From: Rhizobium tibeticum
GTDB lineage: Bacteria; Pseudomonadota; Alphaproteobacteria; Rhizobiales; Rhizobiaceae
Direction: 5' to 3'
Assembly: GCF_900110205.1 (NCBI RefSeq)
Contig: NZ_FOCV01000008.1
Span: 62,001-126,000, forward strand
Length of the DNA: 64,000 nt
Under the pieces are notes generated by a model that worked only from the letters and a program-made list of their open reading frames with translations, made no database searches and had not been told where the DNA came from. Shown piece after piece: positions 9,060-18,448 of this stretch. The position numbers and the translations under genes were made by a program. Positions within the stretch are counted from its first letter, which is position 1, and each line of letters starts with the position of its first letter.

Positions 9060-9071
9060 TGCAAATTTGCA
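9060..9071. promoter_or_regulatory. Palindromic operator candidate for the second LacI regulator
   Basis: The perfect 12-bp palindrome TGCAAATTTGCA is centred in the 140-bp divergent gap between the orphan binding protein gene and the lacI-type gene. Related half sites flank it: TGCAACAAATT near 9037 and ATTTGCAT near 9074. The AT-rich symmetric centre fits a LacI/GalR site controlling both directions. No binding data; judged on symmetry and position only. Confidence 0.55.
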
Positions 9072-9093
9072 CTATTTGCATAAGCTTCACTCC

Positions 9094-10113
9094 ATGAACG
9101 AGATCAAGACCAAAAGACTGAGACAGGCCGACATCGCCACCATGGCGGGTGTGTCTATATCTACCGTGTCCCGTGTGCTCGCCAACGAGCCCGGCATCAG
9201 CGAGAGCGTACGTCAGCACATTCTCAAGGTGGCGGCCGAAAACGGCTACTCGGCACGCACCGCAAACGGTGCGCTGCGTGGCAGCCTGGCGCTGATTGCA
9301 AGCGACGGGGTAACAGGCGGGCTCAGCGTCTTCTACGAAGGGATCGTCGAAGGGTTGCGCGCCGGCGCGCTCGATGCCGGCGTTCCCTTCGAGGTGCGGC
9401 TGATCCGCGAGAATAGAGCCACACCCGATGTGGTCCACGAGTATATGCAGACGGCCGGCGCCGGTGGTTTGTTCCTGGTCGGGATCGATCCGAGCGCCGA
9501 ACTGTGCGCGTGGCTTGAGGACGCGGCAATCCCGACGGTACTGGTCAACGGCACCGATCCGCAACTGCGGCTCGATGGCGCTTCTCCCTCAAACTTCTTC
9601 GGCGCCTATGAAGCGACAACGCGCCTGCTGAATGCCGGCCACCGCCAGATCCTGCATCTGACCGGCTCGCACCGCAACACCATCCGCGAGCGCGTGCGAG
9701 GCTTCAGGGCTGCGATTGCCGAGGTCGAAGGCGCGCAAGGGCGTCTCGTGTCGATGACCTTTCAAGGCAGCGCGATCCATGAGGCGCATGAACTGACAGC
9801 CGCCGTGCTTGCAGAGAATGCCGGCTTCACCGCCGCCTTCTGCATGAACGACTTCATCGCCGTCGGCGTTCTCGAAGCCGTGACCGAGGCCGGGCTGCGT
9901 GTGCCCGATGACTTCGCCATCGTCGGCTTCGACGATCTTCCCTGCGCGCTGATGACGAATCCGCCGCTGTCAACCATGCGCGTGGATCGCGTGGCGCTCG
10001 GCAGGGAGGCGGTCGGTCTCATGGTTGCGCGCTTCAAGGATCGCGCCGCCCCCGCCCGCCAGATTTGCCACGCCGTCGTGCCTATTGCCGGCGGCACCGT
10101 TCCGCACTCCTGA
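9094..10113 (+). CDS. LacI family transcriptional regulator
   Basis: A 339-residue LacI/GalR protein with HTH RQADIATMAGVSISTVSRVL at residues 9-28 and a sugar-sensing domain ending VGFDDLPCALMTNPPLSTMR. ATG 9094 is chosen because the HTH of this family begins within the first dozen residues; an ATG nine codons upstream falls inside the candidate operator. The gene is divergent from the binding protein at 7664 and heads a rightward run with the DUF2264 protein and the dehydrogenase, so it probably controls both directions in response to the imported sugar. Confidence 0.87.
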   Translation: MNEIKTKRLRQADIATMAGVSISTVSRVLANEPGISESVRQHILKVAAENGYSARTANGALRGSLALIASDGVTGGLSVFYEGIVEGLRAGALDAGVPFEVRLIRENRATPDVVHEYMQTAGAGGLFLVGIDPSAELCAWLEDAAIPTVLVNGTDPQLRLDGASPSNFFGAYEATTRLLNAGHRQILHLTGSHRNTIRERVRGFRAAIAEVEGAQGRLVSMTFQGSAIHEAHELTAAVLAENAGFTAAFCMNDFIAVGVLEAVTEAGLRVPDDFAIVGFDDLPCALMTNPPLSTMRVDRVALGREAVGLMVARFKDRAAPARQICHAVVPIAGGTVPHS

Positions 10114-10124
10114 TATGACGAGCA

Positions 10125-11987
10125 ATGTCGATGACCTATGATCCCGCCAGTGCAAATCCGCTTTCCGACAATCCGCTGAAGACGCGCGAGGACATGTCGC
10201 GTGCGCTTCACAATCTCTTCGATCCGCTGCTGCCCTACTTCTCGGCCGGGAATGCGCGCGTACGCCTCGACGGCGCAGCCGCCCATTTCGACCGTGCGGC
10301 AGCGGACCTCGAAGGCTTTGCGCGGCCGCTCTGGGGAATAGCGCCGCTCGGGGCCGGCGGCGGCGAATTTACGGAGTGGCATCGCTTTGCCGAAGGCATC
10401 GCCAATGGCACGGACCCGAAGCATCCGGAATATTGGGGAACGGTCAACGGCCGTGACCAACGCATGGTGGAGCTTGCGGCGCTCGGCTTTGCGCTAGCGC
10501 TCGTGCCGGAGAAGGTATGGGAGCCGCTTGGCGGACGGGCGCGCGACAACGTCGTCGCCTATCTCAAGCATGCGCGACAGTTCGACTATGCCGACAACAA
10601 CTGGAAATTCTTCCGCATCTTCGTCGACATCGCGCTCGACCGGGTCGGCGCCAACTTCGACCGCAGCCTGACACGGCAGTATCTCGAGGAGCTCGAAGGC
10701 TTTTATATCGGCGACGGATGGTACCGCGACGGCAACGTGCGCCGCATCGACCACTACATCCCGTTCGCCATGCATTTCTACGGCCTGATCTATTCCAAGC
10801 TCGTCGATGACGACTACGCGAAGCGCTACCGCGAGCGCGCCCTGCTGTTTGCAAACGACTTCAGGCACTGGTTCGGCGCGGATGGGGCGACTATCCCATT
10901 CGGCCGCAGCCTGACCTACCGCTTCGCCTGTGCCGGCTTCTGGTCGGCGCTCGCCTTCGCCGACCTCGAAGCGCTGCCGTGGGGCGAGATCAAAAGCCTT
11001 TGCCTGCAGCACCTGCGCTGGTGGAAGGACAAGCCGATGACCAACCGCGACGGCATTCTTTCGATCGGTTTCGGCTATCCCAACCTGCTGATGTCGGAGA
11101 ACTACAATTCGGCCGGTTCGCCTTATTGGGCCTTCAAGGCGTTCCTGCCGCTGGCACTCGCTAACGACCACCCCTTCTGGACCGCCGAGGAAACGGCACC
11201 TGCGCAGACGCCAGGAGTCCTGCCGCAGCGCCATCCCGGTATGGTGCTGATGCGCAATGCCGGCGACGTCGTGGCGCTCTCGTCCGGCCAGGAGAACCTG
11301 CAAATGCGGTTCGGCACGGAGAAATACGCGAAATTCGCTTATTCCAGCCGCTACGGTTTCAGCGTCGAATCCGACGAACGCAACTTCGCGGGCGCGGCGC
11401 TCGATTCGACCCTCGCCTTCAGCGATGACGGCTTGCATTACCGGGTTCGCGAGACAAATCAGGAAGCCAAGCTTGCAGGCGACGTCCTCTACTCGAAGTG
11501 GTCGCCATTCCGGGACGTGGAGGTCGAAACCTGGCTGGTGCCGGCAGCGCCCTGGCACGTCCGCGTCCACCGCATCAATACGCCGCGGCCGCTGCAGACC
11601 GCGGAAGGCGGCTTTGCGATCGCGCGCCGCGATTTCGAACTTGATACACTGGTCGCGGAGGGCTCGAGCGCCTATGCGATCGGAGAAGCGGATTTCAGCG
11701 GCATTCTCGACATCGGCTCCCAAGTGCCGCGCACGGGCCTGGCGCAGAAGGCGCCGCCGAATACCAACATGATTGTCGCCAAGACGCTCGTGCCGCAGTT
11801 GCGCGCAGCAGTACCGGCAGGCCAGACGATCCTGATGACCGCTGTCCTCGCAGCAAATGACAAAGGTATCGTGGGCGGCGCTTGGACCACGCCGCCGCAG
11901 GCGCCTGACCTTGCCGAACTCGAAGCGCTTGTCGCCAGCAAGGGCATCAGGGTCAGCGCGATCGAGGCGCCGGGGCAGATGCCATGA
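10125..11987 (+). CDS. DUF2264 domain-containing protein
   Basis: A 620-residue protein matching DUF2264 from the start: DMSRALHNLFDPLLPYFSAG, then FARPLWGIAPLGAG, ending in a beta-rich C-terminal half. The N-terminal half resembles alpha/alpha-barrel enzymes acting on polysaccharide fragments, but to my knowledge no activity is firmly assigned. No signal peptide, so cytoplasmic. It starts 11 bases after the lacI gene and overlaps the dehydrogenase gene by four bases (ATGA), so it is translationally coupled. ATG 10131, two codons in, is better spaced from GAG and may be the true start. The neighbours suggest a hydrolase or lyase for the imported oligosaccharide (inference). Confidence 0.85.
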   Translation: MSMTYDPASANPLSDNPLKTREDMSRALHNLFDPLLPYFSAGNARVRLDGAAAHFDRAAADLEGFARPLWGIAPLGAGGGEFTEWHRFAEGIANGTDPKHPEYWGTVNGRDQRMVELAALGFALALVPEKVWEPLGGRARDNVVAYLKHARQFDYADNNWKFFRIFVDIALDRVGANFDRSLTRQYLEELEGFYIGDGWYRDGNVRRIDHYIPFAMHFYGLIYSKLVDDDYAKRYRERALLFANDFRHWFGADGATIPFGRSLTYRFACAGFWSALAFADLEALPWGEIKSLCLQHLRWWKDKPMTNRDGILSIGFGYPNLLMSENYNSAGSPYWAFKAFLPLALANDHPFWTAEETAPAQTPGVLPQRHPGMVLMRNAGDVVALSSGQENLQMRFGTEKYAKFAYSSRYGFSVESDERNFAGAALDSTLAFSDDGLHYRVRETNQEAKLAGDVLYSKWSPFRDVEVETWLVPAAPWHVRVHRINTPRPLQTAEGGFAIARRDFELDTLVAEGSSAYAIGEADFSGILDIGSQVPRTGLAQKAPPNTNMIVAKTLVPQLRAAVPAGQTILMTAVLAANDKGIVGGAWTTPPQAPDLAELEALVASKGIRVSAIEAPGQMP

Positions 11988-12994
11988 CGCGCCTCTCCAT
12001 CGCGCTTGCGATGCAGCCTTCACGGACCGAGCATGTCCTGCCTGCCGAGACGCTGCGCCGGCTCGGCGAGCTCGGCCACCTTCTCGATCCCCAGCCGCTC
12101 CAAAGCTTCGACGACGATCGCGCCCGGCACATTCTTGCCGACACTGATATCCTCATCACCGGTTGGGGATCGCCCTATGTCGGGCGCGAGGTCCTTGCAG
12201 CGGCTCCAGGGCTGCGGCTGGTTGCGCACGCGGCCGGAACAGTCAAGGGAATCGTCGATGAGCAGATCTTCGATGCCGGCATTGCCGTAACGCATGCTGC
12301 CGAGGCAAATTCTGTCCCGGTTGCGGAATTTACGCTTGCGGCGATCATCTTCGCCGGCAAGCAGGTGTTGCGCTTCCGCGACCTCTACGTCGCTGACCGC
12401 AACCGTGACCGGACGCACCCGATGCAGCGGTTGGCGATCGGCAACTATCGCCGCACCGTCGGTATTGTCGGCGCCTCGCGCATCGGTCGACGGGTCATCG
12501 AGCTGCTGCGGCCATTCGAATACAGGATCCTCCTCTTCGATCCCACCGTCGACATTGCCGAGGCGAGCAGTCTTGGAACCGAGAAGGCGGATCTGCCGAC
12601 ACTCATGAAACAATCCGATATCGTCTCGCTGCACGCACCGTCGCTACCGTCGACGTGTCATATGATCGGCGCCGAAGAGTTGTCGCTGATGAAAGACGGG
12701 GCCACGCTGATCAACACAGCGCGCGGTGCTCTGATCGACGAAACCGCGCTGCTGAAGACGCTTGGCGCCGGACGAATTGACGCCATCATCGACGTGACGG
12801 ACCCCGAGATACCGGAGGAGGCCTCGGCCTTCTACGACCTTCCCAATGTCTTCCTGACGCCGCATATCGCCGGTGCCGTGGGACTGGAGCGCGGACGGCT
12901 TGGGGATATGGCAGTCGATGAAATAGAGCGGTTCATCAAAGGTGAACCGCTCCTCTACCAGATCCTGCGTCGTGATCTGGCACTCATCGCTTAG
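11984..12994 (+). CDS. D-2-hydroxyacid dehydrogenase family protein
   Basis: A 336-residue NAD(P)-dependent 2-hydroxyacid dehydrogenase. The Rossmann motif VGIVGASRIGRRV lies mid-protein. The catalytic set is an Arg in NTARGALIDETAL, an acidic residue in DVTDPEIPEE and the His in TPHIAGA. It reduces or oxidises a 2-keto/2-hydroxy acid; the substrate is unknown but may be a sugar acid given the neighbours. The start overlaps the DUF2264 stop (ATGA). Its stop overlaps by four bases with the stop of the convergent Gfo/Idh gene. Confidence 0.85.
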   Translation: MTRLSIALAMQPSRTEHVLPAETLRRLGELGHLLDPQPLQSFDDDRARHILADTDILITGWGSPYVGREVLAAAPGLRLVAHAAGTVKGIVDEQIFDAGIAVTHAAEANSVPVAEFTLAAIIFAGKQVLRFRDLYVADRNRDRTHPMQRLAIGNYRRTVGIVGASRIGRRVIELLRPFEYRILLFDPTVDIAEASSLGTEKADLPTLMKQSDIVSLHAPSLPSTCHMIGAEELSLMKDGATLINTARGALIDETALLKTLGAGRIDAIIDVTDPEIPEEASAFYDLPNVFLTPHIAGAVGLERGRLGDMAVDEIERFIKGEPLLYQILRRDLALIA

Positions 12995-14265
12995 CCAGCC
13001 TTCAGACTTGCCGGTGCGCCGCCCGTGACGATCTCGGGCATCAGGTCGGAGATCTTCACGACCTTGCCGCTGCGTGAGCTGTTCAGGGCGGCGATGCCGC
13101 ACAACACAGACATGGCACCGGCGCGCGTCCCGGCCCGCTGGCCGAGCCTGTCTTCCATGCCCTGCTTGAAGATCATGTTGCGCATCCGGTCGTCGCCACC
13201 GTAATGGCCGCCCGGTGAATGCGGCACGACGATCCGCTCGACGGTATCCTTTCCCTTCGGGAAATTGCGAACGAGCAGGATAGTGTCCTGATCCGGCGTT
13301 TCCCACGGCTGCTTCTCGTATTGCCGCAGCTCGATGCGCCCGTGCGTGCCGTTAAACGCGATATGGTGGCCCTCGATCGGCTGGAAGGTGTTCAGCGAAT
13401 AGGAGACATGGACGTTGTTCTTGTAGCGGATGCTGACGACCATCGTGTCGGGGATATCGATATCCTCGCGATAGACGCAGCCGTCGCGGAAGTAGCCGTC
13501 GATCTTCGACGGATCCTCGTACAGCGAATCGAGAAATGGATCGGCCTCGAGGTCGAGGAAATAGTCGCACTCCCCCGTATGCGGACAGAGCTTGCAGCGC
13601 GGGCCGCGGAATGGCCCCTTGCGCCCGTAATTCTGGAGATCGGCAAAGGAGGTGACGGCATCCGGGTCGCTGTCCAGATACCAGTTCAAGAGGTCGAAGT
13701 GGTGCGTCGCCTTGTGCACGAAGAGGCTGCCGGAATTTTCGGTATAGGCGTGCCAGCGGCGGAAATAGTCGGCACCATGCTTGGTGTCGAGATACCAGTG
13801 GAAGTCGACTGACGTGACGCGCCCGATCTCGCCGGCGTTCAGCAGTTCCTTGATCTTGGCGGCCGTCGGCGAATAGCGATAGTTGAAGGAGACATCCACC
13901 CGCTTGCCGGTGCGCTTCTCGGCATCGAGGATACGGCGGATCTTGTCGACCGCTGTGGTCATCGGCTTTTCCGTGATGACGTCGATGCCGGCCTCGAGCG
14001 CACGCACGACGATGTCGTCATGCGTATAGTCGGGCGTGCAGACGATGACGAGGTCGACCTGCTGTTCGGCGAGCATGGCGTCGATGTTCTCATAGATCGG
14101 CGCATTGCTGCCGATCATCGTGCGGGCGCGCTCGGCGCGCAGCGAATTGGTGTCGACGATCGCGACGAGATCCACATGCTCGCGCCAGCCGGCAAGCAGT
14201 TCCTTGCCCCACATGGTGGTGCCGCGGTTTCCCGTTCCAATCAAGGCAAAGCGACGTTTCTCCAT
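12991..14265 (-). CDS. Gfo/Idh/MocA family oxidoreductase
   Basis: A 424-residue NAD(P)-dependent oxidoreductase. The N-terminus RRFALIGTGNRGTTMWG is the Rossmann fold and VITEKPMTT holds the EKP motif, whose Lys takes part in catalysis. A cysteine cluster (CKLCPHTGEC) in the C-terminal half suggests a bound metal and is unusual for the family. ATG 14265 has GAGGAGG nine bases upstream. It is transcribed alone, toward the dehydrogenase gene. A palindrome at 14356 in its upstream region matches sites before the 15301 ABC operon and uxaC, so it probably belongs to the same TetR regulon and acts on a sugar or sugar acid. Confidence 0.87.
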   Translation of the reverse strand: MEKRRFALIGTGNRGTTMWGKELLAGWREHVDLVAIVDTNSLRAERARTMIGSNAPIYENIDAMLAEQQVDLVIVCTPDYTHDDIVVRALEAGIDVITEKPMTTAVDKIRRILDAEKRTGKRVDVSFNYRYSPTAAKIKELLNAGEIGRVTSVDFHWYLDTKHGADYFRRWHAYTENSGSLFVHKATHHFDLLNWYLDSDPDAVTSFADLQNYGRKGPFRGPRCKLCPHTGECDYFLDLEADPFLDSLYEDPSKIDGYFRDGCVYREDIDIPDTMVVSIRYKNNVHVSYSLNTFQPIEGHHIAFNGTHGRIELRQYEKQPWETPDQDTILLVRNFPKGKDTVERIVVPHSPGGHYGGDDRMRNMIFKQGMEDRLGQRAGTRAGAMSVLCGIAALNSSRSGKVVKISDLMPEIVTGGAPASLKAG

Positions 14266-14355
14266 CGTGTGATCCTCCTCATGCGTCATGAAACGAACAG
14301 TGGTCCGGTGCCCAACAAGGTCGCGGCCCCCCCAGTCTGCGGGCCATATCAGGCT

Positions 14356-14371
14356 GTAACTAAACAGTTAC
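14356..14371. promoter_or_regulatory. TetR-type operator, site 1
   Basis: GTAACTAAACAGTTAC has 6-bp inverted arms (GTAACT/AGTTAC) around AAAC. It lies about 90 bases upstream of the Gfo/Idh start and downstream of the tetR stop. Near-copies occur at 15223-15238 and 27096-27111, each 60-90 bases before a catabolic start codon, which supports a shared regulator. Confidence 0.7.
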
Positions 14372-14421
14372 CTGATGGCAGACACCGTCCCCTGTCAATA
14401 GCCGATCGCGGATTTCGACGA

Positions 14422-15099
14422 TCAGGCGGCGATCGATGCGAGCGTCACATGGACGATGTGCCGCTCCCAGGCATCGAGATTGTCCGGCTCGACCAAGTCG
14501 CGGCCGAAAATCGTCGAGAGCGTATACTGGTTGGAAAGATAGAAGTATCCGAGCGAGGCAATCGTCAGATAGACGTTCAGCGGATCTGCGTTTGCGATGA
14601 AAACGCCCGCCTTCTTGCCGCGCTCGAGCACGTCGGAAAGTTCTCCGATCAGATGCGAATGCAGTTCCTTGAGTCGAACGGACTGGCGCAGCCAGCGCGC
14701 ACGATGAAGGTTTTCGGTTCCGAGCAGGCTGAGGAACTCAGGGTGCTTGAGAAAATAGCGCCAGGTAAACAGCGCCAGCTCGCCAATTCCTTCCTGGGGC
14801 GTTTGATCACCGATATGGAGCTCCCGCTCGGCCGTGCGAATACCGACGTAGGCTTCCTCCAGGACGCGCAGGTACAGTTGTTCCTTATCGCCGAAATAGT
14901 GGTAGAGCATGCGTTTGTTGGTGCCGGCGCGCTCGGCGATCGCATCAACTCTTGCGCCGCCCATGCCGTTCTCAGCGAATTCCTTGGTCGCAGCCTCGAG
15001 AATCGCCGCACGGGTTCGTTCGGGATCGCGCTGCAAGACGCGCTCGGGCGATTGACGCCTTACTCTCTTCTTTTCCCTATTTCCGCCGGCGCCTTCCAT
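14422..15099 (-). CDS. TetR family transcriptional regulator
   Basis: A 225-residue TetR protein. The N-terminal HTH domain spans about residues 28-75 (TRAAILEAATKEFAENG then RVDAIAERAGTNKRMLYHYF). The C-terminal ligand and dimer domain (HPEFLSLLGTENLHRARWL) resembles the RutR/NicS-type C-terminal family. The start ATG 15099 has AGGTGG seven bases before it. It is divergent from the complete ABC operon at 15301. Palindromes of TetR type lie in this divergent gap, upstream of the Gfo/Idh gene on its other side, and upstream of uxaC. It is the best candidate local repressor for all three; the inducer is probably a uronate or derived sugar (inference). Confidence 0.87.
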   Translation of the reverse strand: MEGAGGNREKKRVRRQSPERVLQRDPERTRAAILEAATKEFAENGMGGARVDAIAERAGTNKRMLYHYFGDKEQLYLRVLEEAYVGIRTAERELHIGDQTPQEGIGELALFTWRYFLKHPEFLSLLGTENLHRARWLRQSVRLKELHSHLIGELSDVLERGKKAGVFIANADPLNVYLTIASLGYFYLSNQYTLSTIFGRDLVEPDNLDAWERHIVHVTLASIAA

Positions 15100-15193
15100 C
15101 GGCCCACCTTTCTTATTTCCCCATTGCGCTCATAGTACGTTGAGAACAGATTGTAAAAAACGAGACGCGTGAGGAGCACCATCATATCAGCGC

Positions 15194-15238
15194 TTGACAG
15201 CCTCAACGCTTCTCCATAGCTTGTAACCAATTAGTTAT
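15194..15238 (+). promoter_or_regulatory. Promoter with TetR-type operator, site 2
   Basis: A consensus -35 box TTGACA at 15194-15199 is followed at 17 bp by a weak -10 (TAGCTT, 15217-15222). Directly after it lies GTAACCAATTAGTTAT (15223-15238), an imperfect copy of the palindrome at 14356. A repressor there would cover the transcription start of the ABC operon, which begins at ATG 15301. Confidence 0.6.
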
Positions 15239-15300
15239 TTGTTGCAAGAGAAACCAGCAAGGAGCGTGTGGAGGCGCTCCCCAAGGGAGGAGGAGAACAG

Positions 15301-16587
15301 ATGACACTTCGCGTAAGCAGACGCAATTTCGTTGCGGGAGGAGCAACGCTTCTTTCGATGTCCGCACTGGGATCGAGGGCCTTTGCCGCCGATGCCCGCC
15401 TGCGGCTTCTGTGGTGGGGCTCGCAGCCGCGTGCCGACCGCACCAACAAGGTCTCGCAACTCTACCAGACGAAGAATGCGGGAACGTCGATCACCGGCGA
15501 ATTCCTTGGATGGGGAGACTATTGGCCCCGCCTGGCCACACAGGTTGCCGGCCGCAATGCGCCCGACGTCATCCAGATGGACTACCGCTATATCGTCGAA
15601 TATGCGCGGCGCGGCGCACTCGCCCCGCTCGAATCCTACATGCCGTCCAAGCTCAATCTTGGCGATTTCGACCCAGCACAGATCGAGGGCGGCAGCGTTG
15701 ACGGGCATTTCTACGGCGTCAGCCTCGGCGCCAACGCCGCATCAACGGTCTTGAATACGACCGCGTTCCAGGAAGCCGGTGTCGACCTGCCTACGCAGGC
15801 AACCACCTGGGAGGAATTTGGCAAGATCGGCGCCGAGATCACCAAGGCCGGCAAGCGCAAGGGCTTCTTTGGTTTTGCCGATGGCAGCGGCAACGAACCG
15901 CTGCTGGAAAACTATCTCAGGCAGCGCGGCAAAGCGCTCTATACGGCCGATTCCAAGATCGCCTTCGGCGCCGAAGAGGTTTCCGAATGGTTCGACATGT
16001 GGAGCAAATTCCGCGAAGCGAACGCCTGCGTACCGCCCGACGTTCAGGCGCTTTACAAGGACACGATCGACACCAGCCCGCTCACCCTTGGTAAGGCTGC
16101 GGCCGACTACGCGCACAGCAACCAGTTCGTCGGCTTCCAGGCTATCAGCAAGGACAAGCTGGCGCTGACCAACTACATGCGCATCAAGCCGGATTCGAAG
16201 GGCGGCCACTATCGCAAGCCTTCGATGTTCTTCTCGGTGTCCTCGCAGTCGAAGGTGCTCGACCAGGCGGTCGACTACGTCAACTTCTTCGTCACCAACC
16301 CCGATGCGGCTCTGGCGCTCGACGTCGAACGCGGCATTCCCGAATCGAAGGCGATGCGCGACGTCGTGGCCGCCAAGCTCGACGAGACGGGCAAGGTCCC
16401 GCTCAACTACGTCAGCGGTCTAGGCGACCTAGCAGGCAAGCTGCCGCCGCCACCACCGTCAGGCGCCGGTGAAGGCCAGGTGGTGTTGCGCACCATCGCC
16501 GAGCAAGTCGCTTTCGGCCAGCTTTCGCCCAGCGACGGCGGCAAGCAGCTGGTCGATGAGATCAGCCGCCTGCTCGCCAAAGGCTGA
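15301..16587 (+). CDS. Tat-exported sugar ABC transporter substrate-binding protein
   Basis: A 428-residue solute-binding protein with a twin-arginine signal (RVSRRNFVAGGATLLSMSA). The mature region starts ARLRLLWWGSQPRADRT. It is paralogous to the orphan binding protein at 7664 along its whole length. ATG 15301 has a long GGGAGGAGGAG ribosome site, so expression is probably high once derepressed. A proline run PPPPPPS lies near the C-terminus. It is the first gene of the operon binding protein-permease-permease-oxidoreductase-ATPase. The ligand is probably a uronide-type oligosaccharide because a matching TetR site also precedes uxaC (inference). Confidence 0.9.
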   Translation: MTLRVSRRNFVAGGATLLSMSALGSRAFAADARLRLLWWGSQPRADRTNKVSQLYQTKNAGTSITGEFLGWGDYWPRLATQVAGRNAPDVIQMDYRYIVEYARRGALAPLESYMPSKLNLGDFDPAQIEGGSVDGHFYGVSLGANAASTVLNTTAFQEAGVDLPTQATTWEEFGKIGAEITKAGKRKGFFGFADGSGNEPLLENYLRQRGKALYTADSKIAFGAEEVSEWFDMWSKFREANACVPPDVQALYKDTIDTSPLTLGKAAADYAHSNQFVGFQAISKDKLALTNYMRIKPDSKGGHYRKPSMFFSVSSQSKVLDQAVDYVNFFVTNPDAALALDVERGIPESKAMRDVVAAKLDETGKVPLNYVSGLGDLAGKLPPPPPSGAGEGQVVLRTIAEQVAFGQLSPSDGGKQLVDEISRLLAKG

Positions 16588-16592
16588 CGCGA

Positions 16593-17549
16593 ATGAGTGA
16601 TGTGATGCGCACGACCGCCCCGGACGCCATCAAGAGTGAATATGGGGCGGCGACCCAGGGGCGTTTCAAACGCCTCTGGACCGCCAATGCCCCAGGCTAT
16701 CTCTTTCTCTTGCCGTGGCTGATCGGCTTTTTCGGGTTGACGCTCGGACCGGCCGTCATCTCGCTCTACCTCTCGTTCACGGATTTCGACATGATCCAGT
16801 CGGCCGAGTGGGTGGGAGCAGCAAACTACGTGCGCATCGCAACCGCCGACCCGAAATTTGCAGCGGCGATGAAGGTCACCCTGACTTATGTCGTGTTGTC
16901 AGTGCCCTTCAAGCTCACCTTCGCGCTGCTGGTCGCGATGGCGCTCAATAAGGGCGTTCGCGGCCTGCCGCTCTACCGCGCGATCTTCTACCTGCCGTCG
17001 CTGCTCGGCGGCAGCGTGGCGATTGCTGTCCTCTGGCGGCAGCTCTTTGCCGGCGACGGTCTGGTCAATGCCGCGCTTGCGCATTTCGGGATCGAAGGCC
17101 CGAGCTGGATCTCTCACCCGAGCTACTCGATCTACACGCTGGTCGCGCTCAGCGTCTGGCAGTTCGGCTCGCCGATGATCATCTTCCTCGCCGGCCTGCG
17201 CCAGATTCCGACCGACATGTATGAGGCCGCCAGCCTCGATGGCGCATCCAAATTCCGGCAGTTCTACAAGATCACGCTGCCGCTATTGACGCCGGTGATC
17301 TTCTTCAACGCCGTCGTCCAGACGATCGACGCCTTCAAGGCCTTCACGCCGGCCTTCATCATATCCGGCGGAACGGGCGGGCCGATCAACTCGACGCTGT
17401 TCTACACGCTTTATCTCTATCAGGAGGCGTTCGGAAACTTCCGCATGGGCTATGCTTCGGCGCTTGCCTGGATCCTCGTGCTGATCATCGCGATCTTCAC
17501 GGCCTTCTCCTTCCTGACCTCGCGTTACTGGGTGCACTACGATGACTAA
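16593..17549 (+). CDS. Sugar ABC transporter permease, MalF type
   Basis: A 318-residue inner-membrane permease with six predicted membrane segments, the first YLFLLPWLIGFFGLTLGPAV. The EAA loop EAASLDGASKFRQFYKITLP docks to the ATPase. It starts five bases after the binding-protein stop, with AAAGG nine bases before the ATG, and overlaps the next permease by eight bases. It forms the channel of the importer together with that permease, and it is the only complete local candidate to serve the orphan binding protein at 7664 as well. Confidence 0.92.
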   Translation: MSDVMRTTAPDAIKSEYGAATQGRFKRLWTANAPGYLFLLPWLIGFFGLTLGPAVISLYLSFTDFDMIQSAEWVGAANYVRIATADPKFAAAMKVTLTYVVLSVPFKLTFALLVAMALNKGVRGLPLYRAIFYLPSLLGGSVAIAVLWRQLFAGDGLVNAALAHFGIEGPSWISHPSYSIYTLVALSVWQFGSPMIIFLAGLRQIPTDMYEAASLDGASKFRQFYKITLPLLTPVIFFNAVVQTIDAFKAFTPAFIISGGTGGPINSTLFYTLYLYQEAFGNFRMGYASALAWILVLIIAIFTAFSFLTSRYWVHYDD

Positions 17550-18426
17550 CGGGATCACCACCGCCGTCACGGCGCCGCCATCCGACATCACCAAGCGCAG
17601 CCTTCCGGCGTCGGTTGCGATCCATACGCTGCTGATCTTAGGTTCCCTGCTGATGCTCTATCCGCTGCTGTGGATGGTGTCCGCCTCAGTTCGCCCGGAA
17701 AACGAGATCTTCTCGTCGACCTCGCTCATTCCGTCGTCGATCGACTTTTCTTCCTACCTGCGTGGTTGGACGGGGCTCGATATCACCTTCGGGCGCTTTT
17801 TCTGGAATTCGCTCGTCATTTCGATCCTGACGGTCATCGGCAATGTCGTTGCCTGTTCGCTGGCAGCCTATGCCTTTGCGCGCCTGCACTTTGCTGGCCG
17901 GAACTTCTGGTTCGCGATCATGCTCGGCACGTTGATGATCCCATACCACGTGACGCTGATCCCGCAGTATGTCCTGTTTCTCAATCTCGGCTGGGTGAAC
18001 ACCATCCTGCCGCTCGTGGTGCCGAAGTTCCTGGCAAGCGACGCCTTTTTCATTTTCCTGATGGTGCAGTTCTTCCGCGGCATTCCGCGCGAACTCGATG
18101 AAGCTGCGATGATGGACGGCTGCAGCGCCTGGCGCATCTACTGGAAGATCATGCTGCCGCTGTCGCTGCCGGTGCTGGCGACCGCCGCGATCTTCTCCTT
18201 CATCTGGACCTGGGACGATTTCTTCGGTCCGCTAATCTACCTCAACGATATGAACACCTACACGATCCAGCTCGGCCTGCGCACCTTCGTCGACTCGACC
18301 AGTGCATCGGACTGGGGCGGATTGTTCGCCATGTCGACGCTGACGCTGGTGCCGGTGTTCTTGTTCTTCCTATTCTTCCAGCGCCTGCTGATCGAAGGCA
18401 TCGCCACGACAGGCATGAAGCGCTGA
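17542..18426 (+). CDS. Sugar ABC transporter permease, MalG type
   Basis: A 294-residue inner-membrane permease, the second channel subunit of the 15301-20626 importer. The first membrane segment is VAIHTLLILGSLLMLYPLLW. The EAA loop reads DEAAMMDGCSAWRIYWKIML. The gene overlaps the upstream permease by eight bases, which indicates coupled translation. A short 22-base gap leads to the oxidoreductase gene in the same operon. Confidence 0.92.
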   Translation: MTNGITTAVTAPPSDITKRSLPASVAIHTLLILGSLLMLYPLLWMVSASVRPENEIFSSTSLIPSSIDFSSYLRGWTGLDITFGRFFWNSLVISILTVIGNVVACSLAAYAFARLHFAGRNFWFAIMLGTLMIPYHVTLIPQYVLFLNLGWVNTILPLVVPKFLASDAFFIFLMVQFFRGIPRELDEAAMMDGCSAWRIYWKIMLPLSLPVLATAAIFSFIWTWDDFFGPLIYLNDMNTYTIQLGLRTFVDSTSASDWGGLFAMSTLTLVPVFLFFLFFQRLLIEGIATTGMKR

Positions 18427-18448
18427 TGCAGCTACGGGTACAGGTCAT

